Source of the DNA: Shewanella sp. MR-4
GTDB lineage: Bacteria > Pseudomonadota > Gammaproteobacteria > Enterobacterales > Shewanellaceae
DNA length: 64,000 bases
Reading direction: 5' to 3'
Assembly: GCF_000014685.1 (NCBI RefSeq)
Contig: NC_008321.1
Location: forward strand, 1,919,001 to 1,983,000
Positions 52,163 through 60,274 of this stretch are shown here, piece by piece. Position numbers and translations under genes: made by a program. Under the pieces are notes generated by a model, which had not been told where the DNA came from, did no database searches, and saw only the letters and a program-made list of their open reading frames with translations. The stretch's first letter is position 1. Every line of letters starts with the position of its first letter.

Positions 52163-52798
52163 TTAGTGTCGCTCCTGCATGAGAAGACTCCACATATGCT
52201 CAATATCGTATTCACGCTGCAAAAACAGGGTGACTAAAAAAAGCATGGTGAAGCAGAAGGTGCCCATACCGAAGTAAATATCCGAGAAATCAGATAACTG
52301 AAATGATGACACCAAAAAGCTAATCACATAAATCTCCAGCATGGTGAGCTGGGATAGCAGCCCTTGCAGCTTTAATAACTGTTTGAGGCTGCGGCGCCAA
52401 AATGGACTGCTAAGTCCCCATTTGACGATCAAAATCTGGCTAAGGATCGACAGGATCAATAAACCCGGGCCAATCACGGCGGCGGCGAGCACGGCTAATC
52501 CCACGACCCAATAACCTTGGTCGAACACCGCAAAGGCGCCCTGAAACACTGTAGTGGTGCGAACACTACCCAAAAAGTGAATTTCGAGTACCGGAAAAAA
52601 ATTGGCGGGGAAATAGAATACCAGCGCGGTAATACACAGCGCTAACATACCGTTTACTGAGCAGTATGGAGTGTCATAAAGTGCGGTGCTGCAGCGCGGG
52701 CATAACGCCCTAACACCCGTAGGTAAGGCGCGCTTTCGAATGGCCAAGTCGCAGGAACGACAGAGGATTACAGAGTTTTCTACTGTATTTTCATGCAT
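52163..52798 (-). CDS. LetA/PqiA-type membrane protein, N-terminal half counterpart
   Basis: A 211-residue PqiA-domain protein: zinc ribbon with CRSCDLAI and CPRCSTALYD, then four transmembrane helices with YFPANFFPVLEI (the Pro-Ala-Asn motif) and LLSQLTMLEIYVISFLVS. It corresponds to the first half of LetA, the permease-like partner that loads lipids into LetB. Its stop is two bases before the start of the second half-gene, so the pair is an operon. The promoter region upstream is shared with yebG on the other strand. Confidence 0.85.
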   Translation of the reverse strand: MHENTVENSVILCRSCDLAIRKRALPTGVRALCPRCSTALYDTPYCSVNGMLALCITALVFYFPANFFPVLEIHFLGSVRTTTVFQGAFAVFDQGYWVVGLAVLAAAVIGPGLLILSILSQILIVKWGLSSPFWRRSLKQLLKLQGLLSQLTMLEIYVISFLVSSFQLSDFSDIYFGMGTFCFTMLFLVTLFLQREYDIEHMWSLLMQERH

Positions 52799-52972
52799 AT
52801 AAAAATATTAAATTAGCCCCAAAGCCATAGAGAGAGCAAATAATCCGCAATAAAACCAAATTATAGGGTGAGATAGCACATTGCTTGACACATCTCGACA
52901 ACGAAAAGCGTACTCATAATACCAGAATAATCAGAACACTTGCATCACTAGTTCACTTTATGTCATTCTGAT

Positions 52973-52992
52973 TACTGTATATAAAAACAGTG
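52973..52992. promoter_or_regulatory. LexA (SOS) box upstream of yebG
   Basis: TACTGTATATAAAAACAGTG contains CTGT-N8-ACAG with perfect half-sites and fits the gammaproteobacterial SOS consensus. It ends 11 bases before the yebG start codon, so LexA would block transcription or act in the immediate leader. Confidence 0.85.
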
Positions 52993-53003
52993 CGAGGGCA
53001 GTC

Positions 53004-53303
53004 ATGGCAGTTATTACACAGTTTGTCGTGGTAAGAGAAGGGGTGGAGAAGATGACATTTACATCGAAGAAGGAGGCAGACGCCTACGATAAGATGCTCG
53101 ACATCGCCGATAACCTCATTCCATTTATTCAAAAAGCGCAGCTCGGAATTGATGAAACCGTGAGCGAACAGCTCGCATTCTATTTTGCTAACAATAAAGA
53201 TGAGCTGACAAACTTGCTTAAAGGCGTGGTTCAAGTTAATAGTACGCCATCAAAACAAAATGCAGCGAAAAAAACGCCTAAGAAGGACGACGCTGCCGAA
53301 TAA
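53004..53303 (+). CDS. yebG: DNA-damage-inducible YebG family protein
   Basis: A 99-residue SOS-regulated protein of unknown biochemical role. The conserved start MAVITQFVVVREGVEKM and the block FTSKKEADAYDKMLDIAD match the YebG family closely. The tail is Lys-rich (AAKKTPKKDD). The LexA box just upstream supports the assignment independently. It is divergent from letA and precedes msrC by 15 bases, which may link the two transcriptionally. Confidence 0.95.
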   Translation: MAVITQFVVVREGVEKMTFTSKKEADAYDKMLDIADNLIPFIQKAQLGIDETVSEQLAFYFANNKDELTNLLKGVVQVNSTPSKQNAAKKTPKKDDAAE

Positions 53304-53318
53304 TTTTTTAGGAAGTCT

Positions 53319-53777
53319 ATGAAACCGCAATTTTATGAGTCACTGAATCGTCAAGCACTGGCCTTACTCGAGGGCGAGGATGATTTAGTGGCTGCCATGG
53401 CTAACTTTTCTGCTTTTCTAAACGATAACCTAACCGAACTGAACTGGGTGGGTTTTTACGTGATGCGTGGCGAACAGCTGGTGTTAGGTCCTTTCCAAGG
53501 TAAAGTGGCCTGTACCCGTATTCCAATGGGTAAGGGCGTGTGCGGTACCGCCGCGCAAACCAATCAGACGCAGCGCGTCGCCGATGTGCATCAATTTGAT
53601 GGTCATATCGCCTGCGATTCGGCCAGTAATTCTGAAATTGTTATCCCAGTCCGCGCCGATGGTAAGGTTGTGGCCGTGCTGGATATCGATAGTCCTATTT
53701 TTGACCGCTTCGATGAAGAAGACCAAAAGGGCTTGGAATTATTGGTAAAAAGCTTCGAAAACTGCCTATTTGCTTAA
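53319..53777 (+). CDS. msrC: Free methionine-(R)-sulfoxide reductase
   Basis: A GAF-domain enzyme that reduces free Met-R-sulfoxide, 152 residues. The three active-site cysteines appear in the expected places: CTRIPMGKGVCGTAA (two) and HIACDSASNSEIVIP (one). Start MKPQFYESLNRQAL. AGGAAG precedes the ATG. It sits in the yebR position of the E. coli yebRST order, but on the opposite strand to the letAB genes. Confidence 0.94.
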   Translation: MKPQFYESLNRQALALLEGEDDLVAAMANFSAFLNDNLTELNWVGFYVMRGEQLVLGPFQGKVACTRIPMGKGVCGTAAQTNQTQRVADVHQFDGHIACDSASNSEIVIPVRADGKVVAVLDIDSPIFDRFDEEDQKGLELLVKSFENCLFA

Positions 53778-54055
53778 TTTGCGTACAATAACGCATAATT
53801 CATAGTCGCAATCGGTGGCGTGCGCCTTATAATAGCGCATGCACTGATAAGGCTTATTTTGAGCACAGCCGAAATAAGCCTGATAGGTTCAGCCGTGAAA
53901 AATTGTTAACTTATATTTTTTAACTTTAGTTAACTCGGCGAGAATGCTAATTTGTACTTTGGCTCATATGTGAGCTTAACCAAGATAAACGACTCGTAAG
54001 AAGCTGATTTTTATCACCTCGGATTCGATGTCCCTTTTTAACTGTGGAAGTAATG
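53778..54055. other. Region between msrC and proQ with leader structures
   Basis: No gene. AGGCTTATTT (53850-53859) pairs perfectly with AAATAAGCCT (53872-53881), a 10-bp stem with a 12-base loop, not followed by a T-run. TATAAT at 53828-53833 lacks a matching -35. The rest is AT-rich with TTAACT repeats and probably the proQ promoter and leader. Confidence 0.4.
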
Positions 54056-54697
54056 ATGGAATCAACAGATAAGTTGACCGACACCAACGCAATTTTGGCG
54101 TATTTGTATGAAACATTTCCTTTGTGCTTTATTGCTGAAGGTGAAACTAAGCCATTAAAAATCGGATTGTTTCAAGATTTGGCTGAAAGGTTGGCTGATG
54201 ATTCTAAAGTCAGTAAAACTCAACTGCGAGTTGCCTTAAGACGCTACACCAGCAGCTGGCGCTACCTGAAATCGGTAAAAGCCGGTGCACAGCGTGTGGA
54301 TCTTGATGGTCAGCCATGCGGTGAGTTAGAGCAAGAGCATATCGATCATGCTCAAGCTATGTTGAAAGAAAGCCAAGATAAAGCAAAAGCTAAGCGTGCA
54401 GCTCAAGCGCCAAAAGCGGCGCCTGCGGGTAAAGCCCCTGCAAAGAAAGCCCCTAAGAAAGTTGCCGTGCCAGCACGTAAGACTGAGCGCCCAGCAAAAG
54501 CAGCACCTAAGGCAGAGCCTGCTGTTAACTTAGTTCAAGCGCAATTGACCGATTTAGCGAAGAAGCAACGTGTCAATGTTAAGTTAGGGATGACGCCAGT
54601 AGCCGGCGTGATCACCGACATTAACAAAGAGGACATTCATGTTCAGCTAGATAGCGGCTTAACGGTAAAAGTGAAAGCGGAACATATCCTGCTGTAA
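54056..54697 (+). CDS. proQ: RNA chaperone ProQ
   Basis: A global RNA-binding protein of the ProQ/FinO family, 213 residues from ATG 54056 (MESTDKLTDTNAIL). GGAAG lies upstream; ATG 54053 is equally possible. The N-terminal FinO-like domain covers residues 1-115 (YLYETFPLCFIAEGETKPLK, LRVALRRYTSSWRYL). A basic Ala/Lys/Pro linker follows (APAKKAPKKVAVPARK). The C-terminal Tudor-like domain closes it (GMTPVAGVITDINKEDIHVQ). It precedes prc, the same order as in E. coli. Confidence 0.95.
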   Translation: MESTDKLTDTNAILAYLYETFPLCFIAEGETKPLKIGLFQDLAERLADDSKVSKTQLRVALRRYTSSWRYLKSVKAGAQRVDLDGQPCGELEQEHIDHAQAMLKESQDKAKAKRAAQAPKAAPAGKAPAKKAPKKVAVPARKTERPAKAAPKAEPAVNLVQAQLTDLAKKQRVNVKLGMTPVAGVITDINKEDIHVQLDSGLTVKVKAEHILL

Positions 54698-54725
54698 TTA
54701 TTTAATCAAACGGAGTAACTTGTTG

Positions 54726-56777
54726 ATGCGAAAACTCACTTTGGCTACATCCATTGCCACTGTTTTTGTCGGATTCTCGGCTTGGGCTGTCCCCCCTACG
54801 ATTCAAATCAGCGAGTTACCCACTCTCAAGCAGGAAGCGCAGCATAAAGTGGCGAGTAAGCGAGTGACGGATTTATACACTCGTTCCCACTATCATAGAT
54901 TTGCATTAGATGATGCGTTTTCTGCTCAGATTTTTGACCGCTACCTGCAGCAACTCGACTACCGTCGTAATGTGCTGACGCAAGCCGATGTCGACAGCTT
55001 CAAACCTTATGTTAATCAGTTTGACGATATGCTGAGCTCGGGTGAACTCGAGCCTGCTTATAAGATGTTTGATTTGGTTCAGAAACGTCGCTACGAAGGT
55101 TTTGTATACGCACTCTCTCTGCTCGACAAAGAGATGGACTTTACCGTTCCGGGTGATGCCTACGAATACGATAGAGAAGATGTTGCATGGCCAAAAGATC
55201 AAGCCGAAATCAACGAATTATGGCGTCAACGTGTTAAATACGATGCGCTGAACCTGAAACTTACTGGCAAGAAATGGCCTGAAATCGTTGATATTCTGCA
55301 AAAACGCTACAACAACGCCATTAAACGTCTGACTCAGACCAATAGCGAAGATGTGTTCCAAGCGGTGATGAATGCGTTCTCCCGTAGCATCGAGCCACAC
55401 ACTAGCTATTTATCGCCCCGTAATGCTGAACGTTTCCAAATGGAAATGAACTTAAGCCTCGAGGGGATTGGTGCGCAGTTACAGCTCGAAGACGATTACA
55501 CTGTGATTAAGAGTTTAATCGCGGGCGGTCCTGCGGCTAGTAGTGAAAAACTGTCGCCTGAAGATAAGATCGTCGGCGTCGGTCAAGAAGGCGGTGAGAT
55601 TGTTGATGTAATCGGCTGGCGATTGGACGATGTGGTCGATCTGATCAAAGGGCCTAAGGGCAGTAAAGTCGTTCTGCAGATTTTACCTAAGAAGGGCGGC
55701 TCTAACGCTAAGCCGTTTAATCTGACCTTAGTGCGCGACAAAATTCGTTTAGAAGACCGTGCCGCGACCTCAAAGATCATCGAGCCAAAAGACGGTGAAT
55801 ACGCCAACCGTAAAGTGGGTGTGATTCAAATTCCTGGTTTCTATATGAACTTATCCCAGGACGTCGAAAAAGAATTAGTGAAGTTAAACGAAGCCAAGGT
55901 TGAAGGCGTCGTCATCGATTTACGTGGTAATGGCGGCGGTGCGTTGACCGAAGCCGTGTTACTGACGGGACTCTTTATCGATATGGGCCCTGTGGTGCAA
56001 GTACGTGACGCCGATGGTCGAGTGTCTGCCCACCGTGATAACGATGGCAAGACGACCTACGCTGGTCCGTTAACCATTATGGTTGACCGTTACAGTGCAT
56101 CAGCTTCTGAAATTTTTGCCGCCGCGTTGCAAGATTACGACCGTGCGCTGATTGTCGGTGAGTCAAGCTTTGGTAAAGGCACTGTGCAGCAGCATAAGAG
56201 CCTTGGTCGAATCTACGACATGTACGAGAAGCCGATTGGCCACGTGCAGTACACGATTCAAAAGTTCTACCGTATCAACGGTGGCAGCACTCAGCTCAAA
56301 GGCGTAACCCCGAACATTGCTTACCCAAGTGCGTTAGAGCCGGGTGAATACGGTGAAGCGGAAGAGAAGAATGCTTTACCTTGGGATAAAGTGCCGATGG
56401 CGCAATACGGCACCCTAAACGATATCACCCCTGAGTTGGTGGCGAGTTTAGATAAAAAGCACCTTGCCCGTATTCAGAACAATGTCGAGTTTAACTATAT
56501 CAATCAAGATATTGCCGACTTTAAAAAGCATCATAAAGAGAAAACAGTCTCCTTAGTTGAAAGTGAGCGCATTGCCTCACGTGAAGCCGATGAGAAGAAA
56601 GTCCTCGATAGAACCAACGAGCGTCGTGTTGCCCATGGTTTAGCCGCGGTTAAATCGATGGAAGACATTAAAGACAAAGACGACATTGAAGCACCGGATG
56701 CCTTCTTAGACGAAACGGCCTATATCACCTTAGATATGGCGGATGCAAAAAAGCTGGCTAACGCTGGCACTAAATAG
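54726..56777 (+). CDS. prc: Tail-specific carboxy-terminal protease Prc
   Basis: A periplasmic serine protease that trims or degrades proteins with nonpolar C-termini, including MepS and FtsI. 683 residues, with a signal peptide ending at SAWA. The PDZ domain is near residue 240-330 (GGPAASSEKLSPEDKIVGVG). The catalytic dyad is Ser in YSASASEIFAAAL and Lys in SFGKGTVQ. N- and C-terminal helical domains embrace the protease core. ATG 54726 is preferred to TTG 54720 and 54723, with GGAG ten bases upstream. Confidence 0.97.
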   Translation: MRKLTLATSIATVFVGFSAWAVPPTIQISELPTLKQEAQHKVASKRVTDLYTRSHYHRFALDDAFSAQIFDRYLQQLDYRRNVLTQADVDSFKPYVNQFDDMLSSGELEPAYKMFDLVQKRRYEGFVYALSLLDKEMDFTVPGDAYEYDREDVAWPKDQAEINELWRQRVKYDALNLKLTGKKWPEIVDILQKRYNNAIKRLTQTNSEDVFQAVMNAFSRSIEPHTSYLSPRNAERFQMEMNLSLEGIGAQLQLEDDYTVIKSLIAGGPAASSEKLSPEDKIVGVGQEGGEIVDVIGWRLDDVVDLIKGPKGSKVVLQILPKKGGSNAKPFNLTLVRDKIRLEDRAATSKIIEPKDGEYANRKVGVIQIPGFYMNLSQDVEKELVKLNEAKVEGVVIDLRGNGGGALTEAVLLTGLFIDMGPVVQVRDADGRVSAHRDNDGKTTYAGPLTIMVDRYSASASEIFAAALQDYDRALIVGESSFGKGTVQQHKSLGRIYDMYEKPIGHVQYTIQKFYRINGGSTQLKGVTPNIAYPSALEPGEYGEAEEKNALPWDKVPMAQYGTLNDITPELVASLDKKHLARIQNNVEFNYINQDIADFKKHHKEKTVSLVESERIASREADEKKVLDRTNERRVAHGLAAVKSMEDIKDKDDIEAPDAFLDETAYITLDMADAKKLANAGTK

Positions 56778-56806
56778 GCGGTTATTGCGCCTGTTTACCG
56801 TATCTT

Positions 56807-56829
56807 AAAACGCGCTTATGGCGCGTTTT
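56807..56829 (+). terminator. Terminator after prc
   Basis: AAAACGCGC pairs with GCGCGTTTT around TTATG, followed by T residues, 30 bases beyond the stop. Confidence 0.9.
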
Positions 56830-56860
56830 TCTTATTTAGAACAGTGTTAAAGGGAACGAC

Positions 56861-59410
56861 ATGACACAAGCACAAGCAAAATATCTTAAAGATTATCAAG
56901 CTCCCCAGTTCACGATCGAAACCATTGATTTAGATTTTAATCTCGATGGTAAAAACACCCTGGTTAAAGCCGTTAGCAAAGTCAAACGCACTTCATCTCA
57001 CACCAATCCCTTAGTGCTAGATGGTGAAAGTTTGACCTTAGTGAGTGTGGCCATTGATGGACAAGCGGCGACGTATCACGCGAGTGAAGGGCTGTTGTCC
57101 ATCGAGACATCGCTGAATGAATTTGAGTTGACCATCATCACCCAACTCGATCCCGAGGCTAACTCAAGCCTCGAAGGGCTATATATGTCCGACGGCGCCT
57201 ACTGTACTCAGTGCGAAGCCGAAGGCTTTAGACGCATCACTTATTTTCTCGACCGCCCCGATGTGTTAGCCAAATACACAGTGCGAATCGAAGCCGATAA
57301 GCTGGCGTTTCCGTTCCTGCTTAGCAACGGTAACTTGATTGAGAAAGGCGAGCTCGATGGTGGCCGCCATTACGTGCGCTGGCAGGATCCCTTCCCAAAA
57401 CCCGCCTATCTGTTTGCTTTAGTCGCTGGCGATTTCGATCTGCTACAGGATGAGTTTATCACCCGCAGTCATCGCAAAGTGGTACTGCAGGTGTTTGTCG
57501 ATAAAGGTAATTTACACAAAGCACACCATGCGATGGCGTCCCTGAAAAAGTCTATGGCCTGGGATGAATCTCGTTTTGACCTAGAATACGACTTAGATAT
57601 CTACATGATAGTCGCGGTCGACTTCTTCAATATGGGGGCGATGGAAAACAAAGGCTTAAATATCTTCAACACCAAGTATGTGTTGGCAGATACCTTGACC
57701 GCAACCGACGAGGATTACCACGGCATTGAATCTGTGGTCGGCCATGAGTACTTCCATAACTGGACGGGTAACCGCGTGACTTGCCGTGACTGGTTCCAAT
57801 TAAGCCTCAAGGAAGGCTTGACAGTGTTTCGCGATCAAGAGTTTAGTTCGGATTTAGGTTCGCGTGCTGTGAACCGAATTCACGCGATTAAAGTCATCAA
57901 AAACCAGCAGTTTGCTGAAGACTCAGGCCCAATGGCGCATCCGATCCGCCCCGAGTCTGTGATTGAGATGAATAATTTTTATACTGTTACTGTGTATAAC
58001 AAGGGCGCTGAAGTTATTCGCATGATGCACACCCTGTTGGGTGAAGCCCATTTCCAAGCGGGGATGAAGTTATACTTCAAACGTCACGATGGCCAAGCCG
58101 TGACTTGCGATGATTTTGTCGCGGCGATGGAAGATGCCAGTGGAATCGATTTAACGCAATTCCGTCTCTGGTATAGCCAAGCGGGCACGCCAATTGTCAC
58201 CGCAAGCGACAGTTTTAATGCTGACACAGGGACTTATCAGTTAACCCTCAAACAAACGTTAGCTGGTTGTGCTTCACCCTTGCATATCCCCTTTAGCTTA
58301 GAGCTGTTAGATGAGAAAGGGCAGTCACTGGTAAATCAAGTGCTTGATTTTACTCAAGCAGAGCAAGTTTTTACATTTGAAGGCATGCGCCATAAACCCG
58401 TGGCATCCTTACTACAGGATTTCTCTGCACCGGTTAAATTACATTATCCCTTTGAAATCGATCAGCTTGTGCATTTGATGCGCTTTGCCTCGAGTGAAGT
58501 GGCGCGTTGGGAGGCGTCGGTTACGCTCGTGAGCCAAGCGATTTGGCAAAATGTGGCGCATTTACAGCAACATCACACCATGACCTTAGATGAGAGAGTG
58601 AAGGACAGCTTTAAAGGCGCCTTACTCGATGAGCAGTTAGATCAGGCGCTGATGGCGGAAATGTTAGCCATACCATCGGCCTCAGCGTTGATTGAACAAA
58701 CCGACACGGTCGATTTAGATGCCTTAGCTTTAGCCCGTGAATTTGTGCTCACAGAGCTTGCCGCCTATTGTGAAGATGAATTAACGGCGCTGTATCGCTC
58801 ATTGGTAAACCGTGATTGCACAAAAGCGCGAGCGCTGAAAAACCAATGTCTTAACTGGTTGAGCCGAGTCAGTAGCGAGGCCGAAAGCTTTGTGGTTGAG
58901 CAGTTTGAGAAGGCTGCCAATATGACCGACTCACTCGGCGCATTAAGTGCGGCGAATGTCGGTTCGCTACCTTGCCGCGAACATTTGATGGCAATGTTTG
59001 AAGCCCGCTGGCGCGATACGCCGCTGGTGATGGACAAATGGTTCATGCTGCAGGCTACCCATGATGTGGAAGGGGTGATTGATAGCTTGCGTCAATTACA
59101 ACAACACGCGAGCTTTAGCATGAGCAATCCTAACCGCGTACGTTCACTGATTGGCAGTTTCGCAGCGGGGAATATTTATCAATTCCACCGCGCCGATGGC
59201 AAAGGTTATGAGTTTTTAACTGAATGTCTTATCAGCTTAAATAAACTCAACCCGCAGGTTGCGGCGCGTATGGTGACGCCACTCATCCAATTTAGTAAGT
59301 TTGATGAGGCGCGCCAAGCCAAGATCAAGGCTTGTTTAACGCGATTGTTGGCACTGCCTGAACTGTCGAAAGATTTATTCGAGAAAGTATCTAAGGCATT
59401 AGCACAGTAG
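56861..59410 (+). CDS. pepN: Aminopeptidase N
   Basis: A zinc-dependent broad-specificity aminopeptidase of the M1 family in the cytoplasm. 849 residues (E. coli 870). N-terminal beta domain with LYMSDGAYCTQCEAEGFR, the substrate-anchoring GAMENKGLNIFN, the zinc site HEYFHNWTGNRVT and the second Glu in LKEGLTVFRDQEF. The catalytic Tyr lies in NFYTVTVYNKGAEV. A large C-terminal helical domain follows. It is transcribed alone after the prc terminator. Confidence 0.97.
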   Translation: MTQAQAKYLKDYQAPQFTIETIDLDFNLDGKNTLVKAVSKVKRTSSHTNPLVLDGESLTLVSVAIDGQAATYHASEGLLSIETSLNEFELTIITQLDPEANSSLEGLYMSDGAYCTQCEAEGFRRITYFLDRPDVLAKYTVRIEADKLAFPFLLSNGNLIEKGELDGGRHYVRWQDPFPKPAYLFALVAGDFDLLQDEFITRSHRKVVLQVFVDKGNLHKAHHAMASLKKSMAWDESRFDLEYDLDIYMIVAVDFFNMGAMENKGLNIFNTKYVLADTLTATDEDYHGIESVVGHEYFHNWTGNRVTCRDWFQLSLKEGLTVFRDQEFSSDLGSRAVNRIHAIKVIKNQQFAEDSGPMAHPIRPESVIEMNNFYTVTVYNKGAEVIRMMHTLLGEAHFQAGMKLYFKRHDGQAVTCDDFVAAMEDASGIDLTQFRLWYSQAGTPIVTASDSFNADTGTYQLTLKQTLAGCASPLHIPFSLELLDEKGQSLVNQVLDFTQAEQVFTFEGMRHKPVASLLQDFSAPVKLHYPFEIDQLVHLMRFASSEVARWEASVTLVSQAIWQNVAHLQQHHTMTLDERVKDSFKGALLDEQLDQALMAEMLAIPSASALIEQTDTVDLDALALAREFVLTELAAYCEDELTALYRSLVNRDCTKARALKNQCLNWLSRVSSEAESFVVEQFEKAANMTDSLGALSAANVGSLPCREHLMAMFEARWRDTPLVMDKWFMLQATHDVEGVIDSLRQLQQHASFSMSNPNRVRSLIGSFAAGNIYQFHRADGKGYEFLTECLISLNKLNPQVAARMVTPLIQFSKFDEARQAKIKACLTRLLALPELSKDLFEKVSKALAQ

Positions 59411-59417
59411 CTATGAA

Positions 59418-59440
59418 GAGGGCAGCATTATGCTGCCCTC
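59418..59440 (+). terminator. Terminator after pepN
   Basis: GAGGGCAGCA pairs with TGCTGCCCTC around TTA, 8 bases beyond the stop, followed by only a modest T content. Confidence 0.8.
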
Positions 59441-59720
59441 ATTCTTCCAAGCAGTTATTGAGCAGTTAGAGTCAAATTGAAGGCCATGCACCCTAGTCAT
59501 ACTATTTAACGAGTTAAGTTAAATCTAAGGTATGACGCTTTATACTATTGAATATGATGGCCTTTTGACGAGAGTATTAGAGTGTTACATTGTCCCTGTG
59601 GGGTAGGTAATTCAAGGCAATAGCTCGGTTTCTACGACATGCTGTTTGTTGGCCCAACAGCTGTAATTAGCCCGTCGTAAATTCCCACTACCAGCTTATG
59701 CAGATTATTTGAGTTTTAAT
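59441..59720. other. Region between pepN and the DUF2835 gene with a cruciform
   Basis: No gene. The one marked structure is GTCATAC (59496-59502) pairing with GTATGAC (59530-59536), with an inner ATTTAAC (59504-59510) pairing with GTTAAAT (59518-59524), a 41-base two-tier hairpin. Its role is unknown. Confidence 0.4.
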
Positions 59721-59939
59721 ATGGAATTGTATTTTAAGCTAAATCTAAGTTATCGAGAGTTTTTACCTTACTATCAAGGCATTGCCGATAAGGTTGAAGT
59801 GCGTGAGCGTCAGGGGCGGATCCTGTGGATTAATGGCCGACATTTTAGGCGTTTTTTAACCGATAACGGTATTCATGGGCAGTTCAAACTGGTGCTCGAT
59901 GATAAAGGGCAATTTGTGTCGCTGGAGCAGTTAGCCTAA
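59721..59939 (+). CDS. DUF2835 family small protein
   Basis: A 72-residue protein starting MELYFKLNLSYREFLPYYQG. The motifs EFLPYYQGIADKVEVRERQG and NGRHFRRFLTDNGIHGQF match DUF2835, a small gammaproteobacterial family of unknown function. ATG 59721 is taken over an in-frame TTG at 59709 because the ATG starts the family-conserved region; there is no strong ribosome site. Soluble, no signal peptide. No neighbour suggests its role. Confidence 0.8.
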   Translation: MELYFKLNLSYREFLPYYQGIADKVEVRERQGRILWINGRHFRRFLTDNGIHGQFKLVLDDKGQFVSLEQLA

Positions 59940-60274
59940 TAAATTGTTGATTTTTACTTAGAGTAATTACTTTAAACGGTCGACTAATTACAATCACGGA
60001 AATATGATATTTTCTTTGTGATTATGTTAATGAAATATAAAGTTTTTTGCATGGTTTCCCCCACGCTTTTCAATCTTCTGCTTTTCTAATTTAAATCCCA
60101 TCCCTGTAGTAGATGACATAAATGTGTCTACGTGCTTAATTCTTTAGAAAATTTTCTCTAACTGTGCCTTGCTCATGGGGATTAATTGCTGTAACAATGA
60201 TGTTACCTGTGAGCTAACAAGATGTTGGTTGTAATTCCAAGAACAAAGAATCCAGCAGGGTACGGAGAGCTAAA
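59940..60274. promoter_or_regulatory. Upstream region of the DUF1302/DUF1329 operon
   Basis: 335 AT-rich bases with no gene. Two dyads are visible: a 23-base near-palindrome GTAGA (60109-60113) ... TCTAC (60127-60131), and GTAACA (60191-60196) with TGTTAC (60201-60206) around ATGA. Either could be an operator. A strong GGAGAG ribosome site ends the region before the ATG of the DUF1302 gene. No -10/-35 pair is convincing. Confidence 0.4.
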
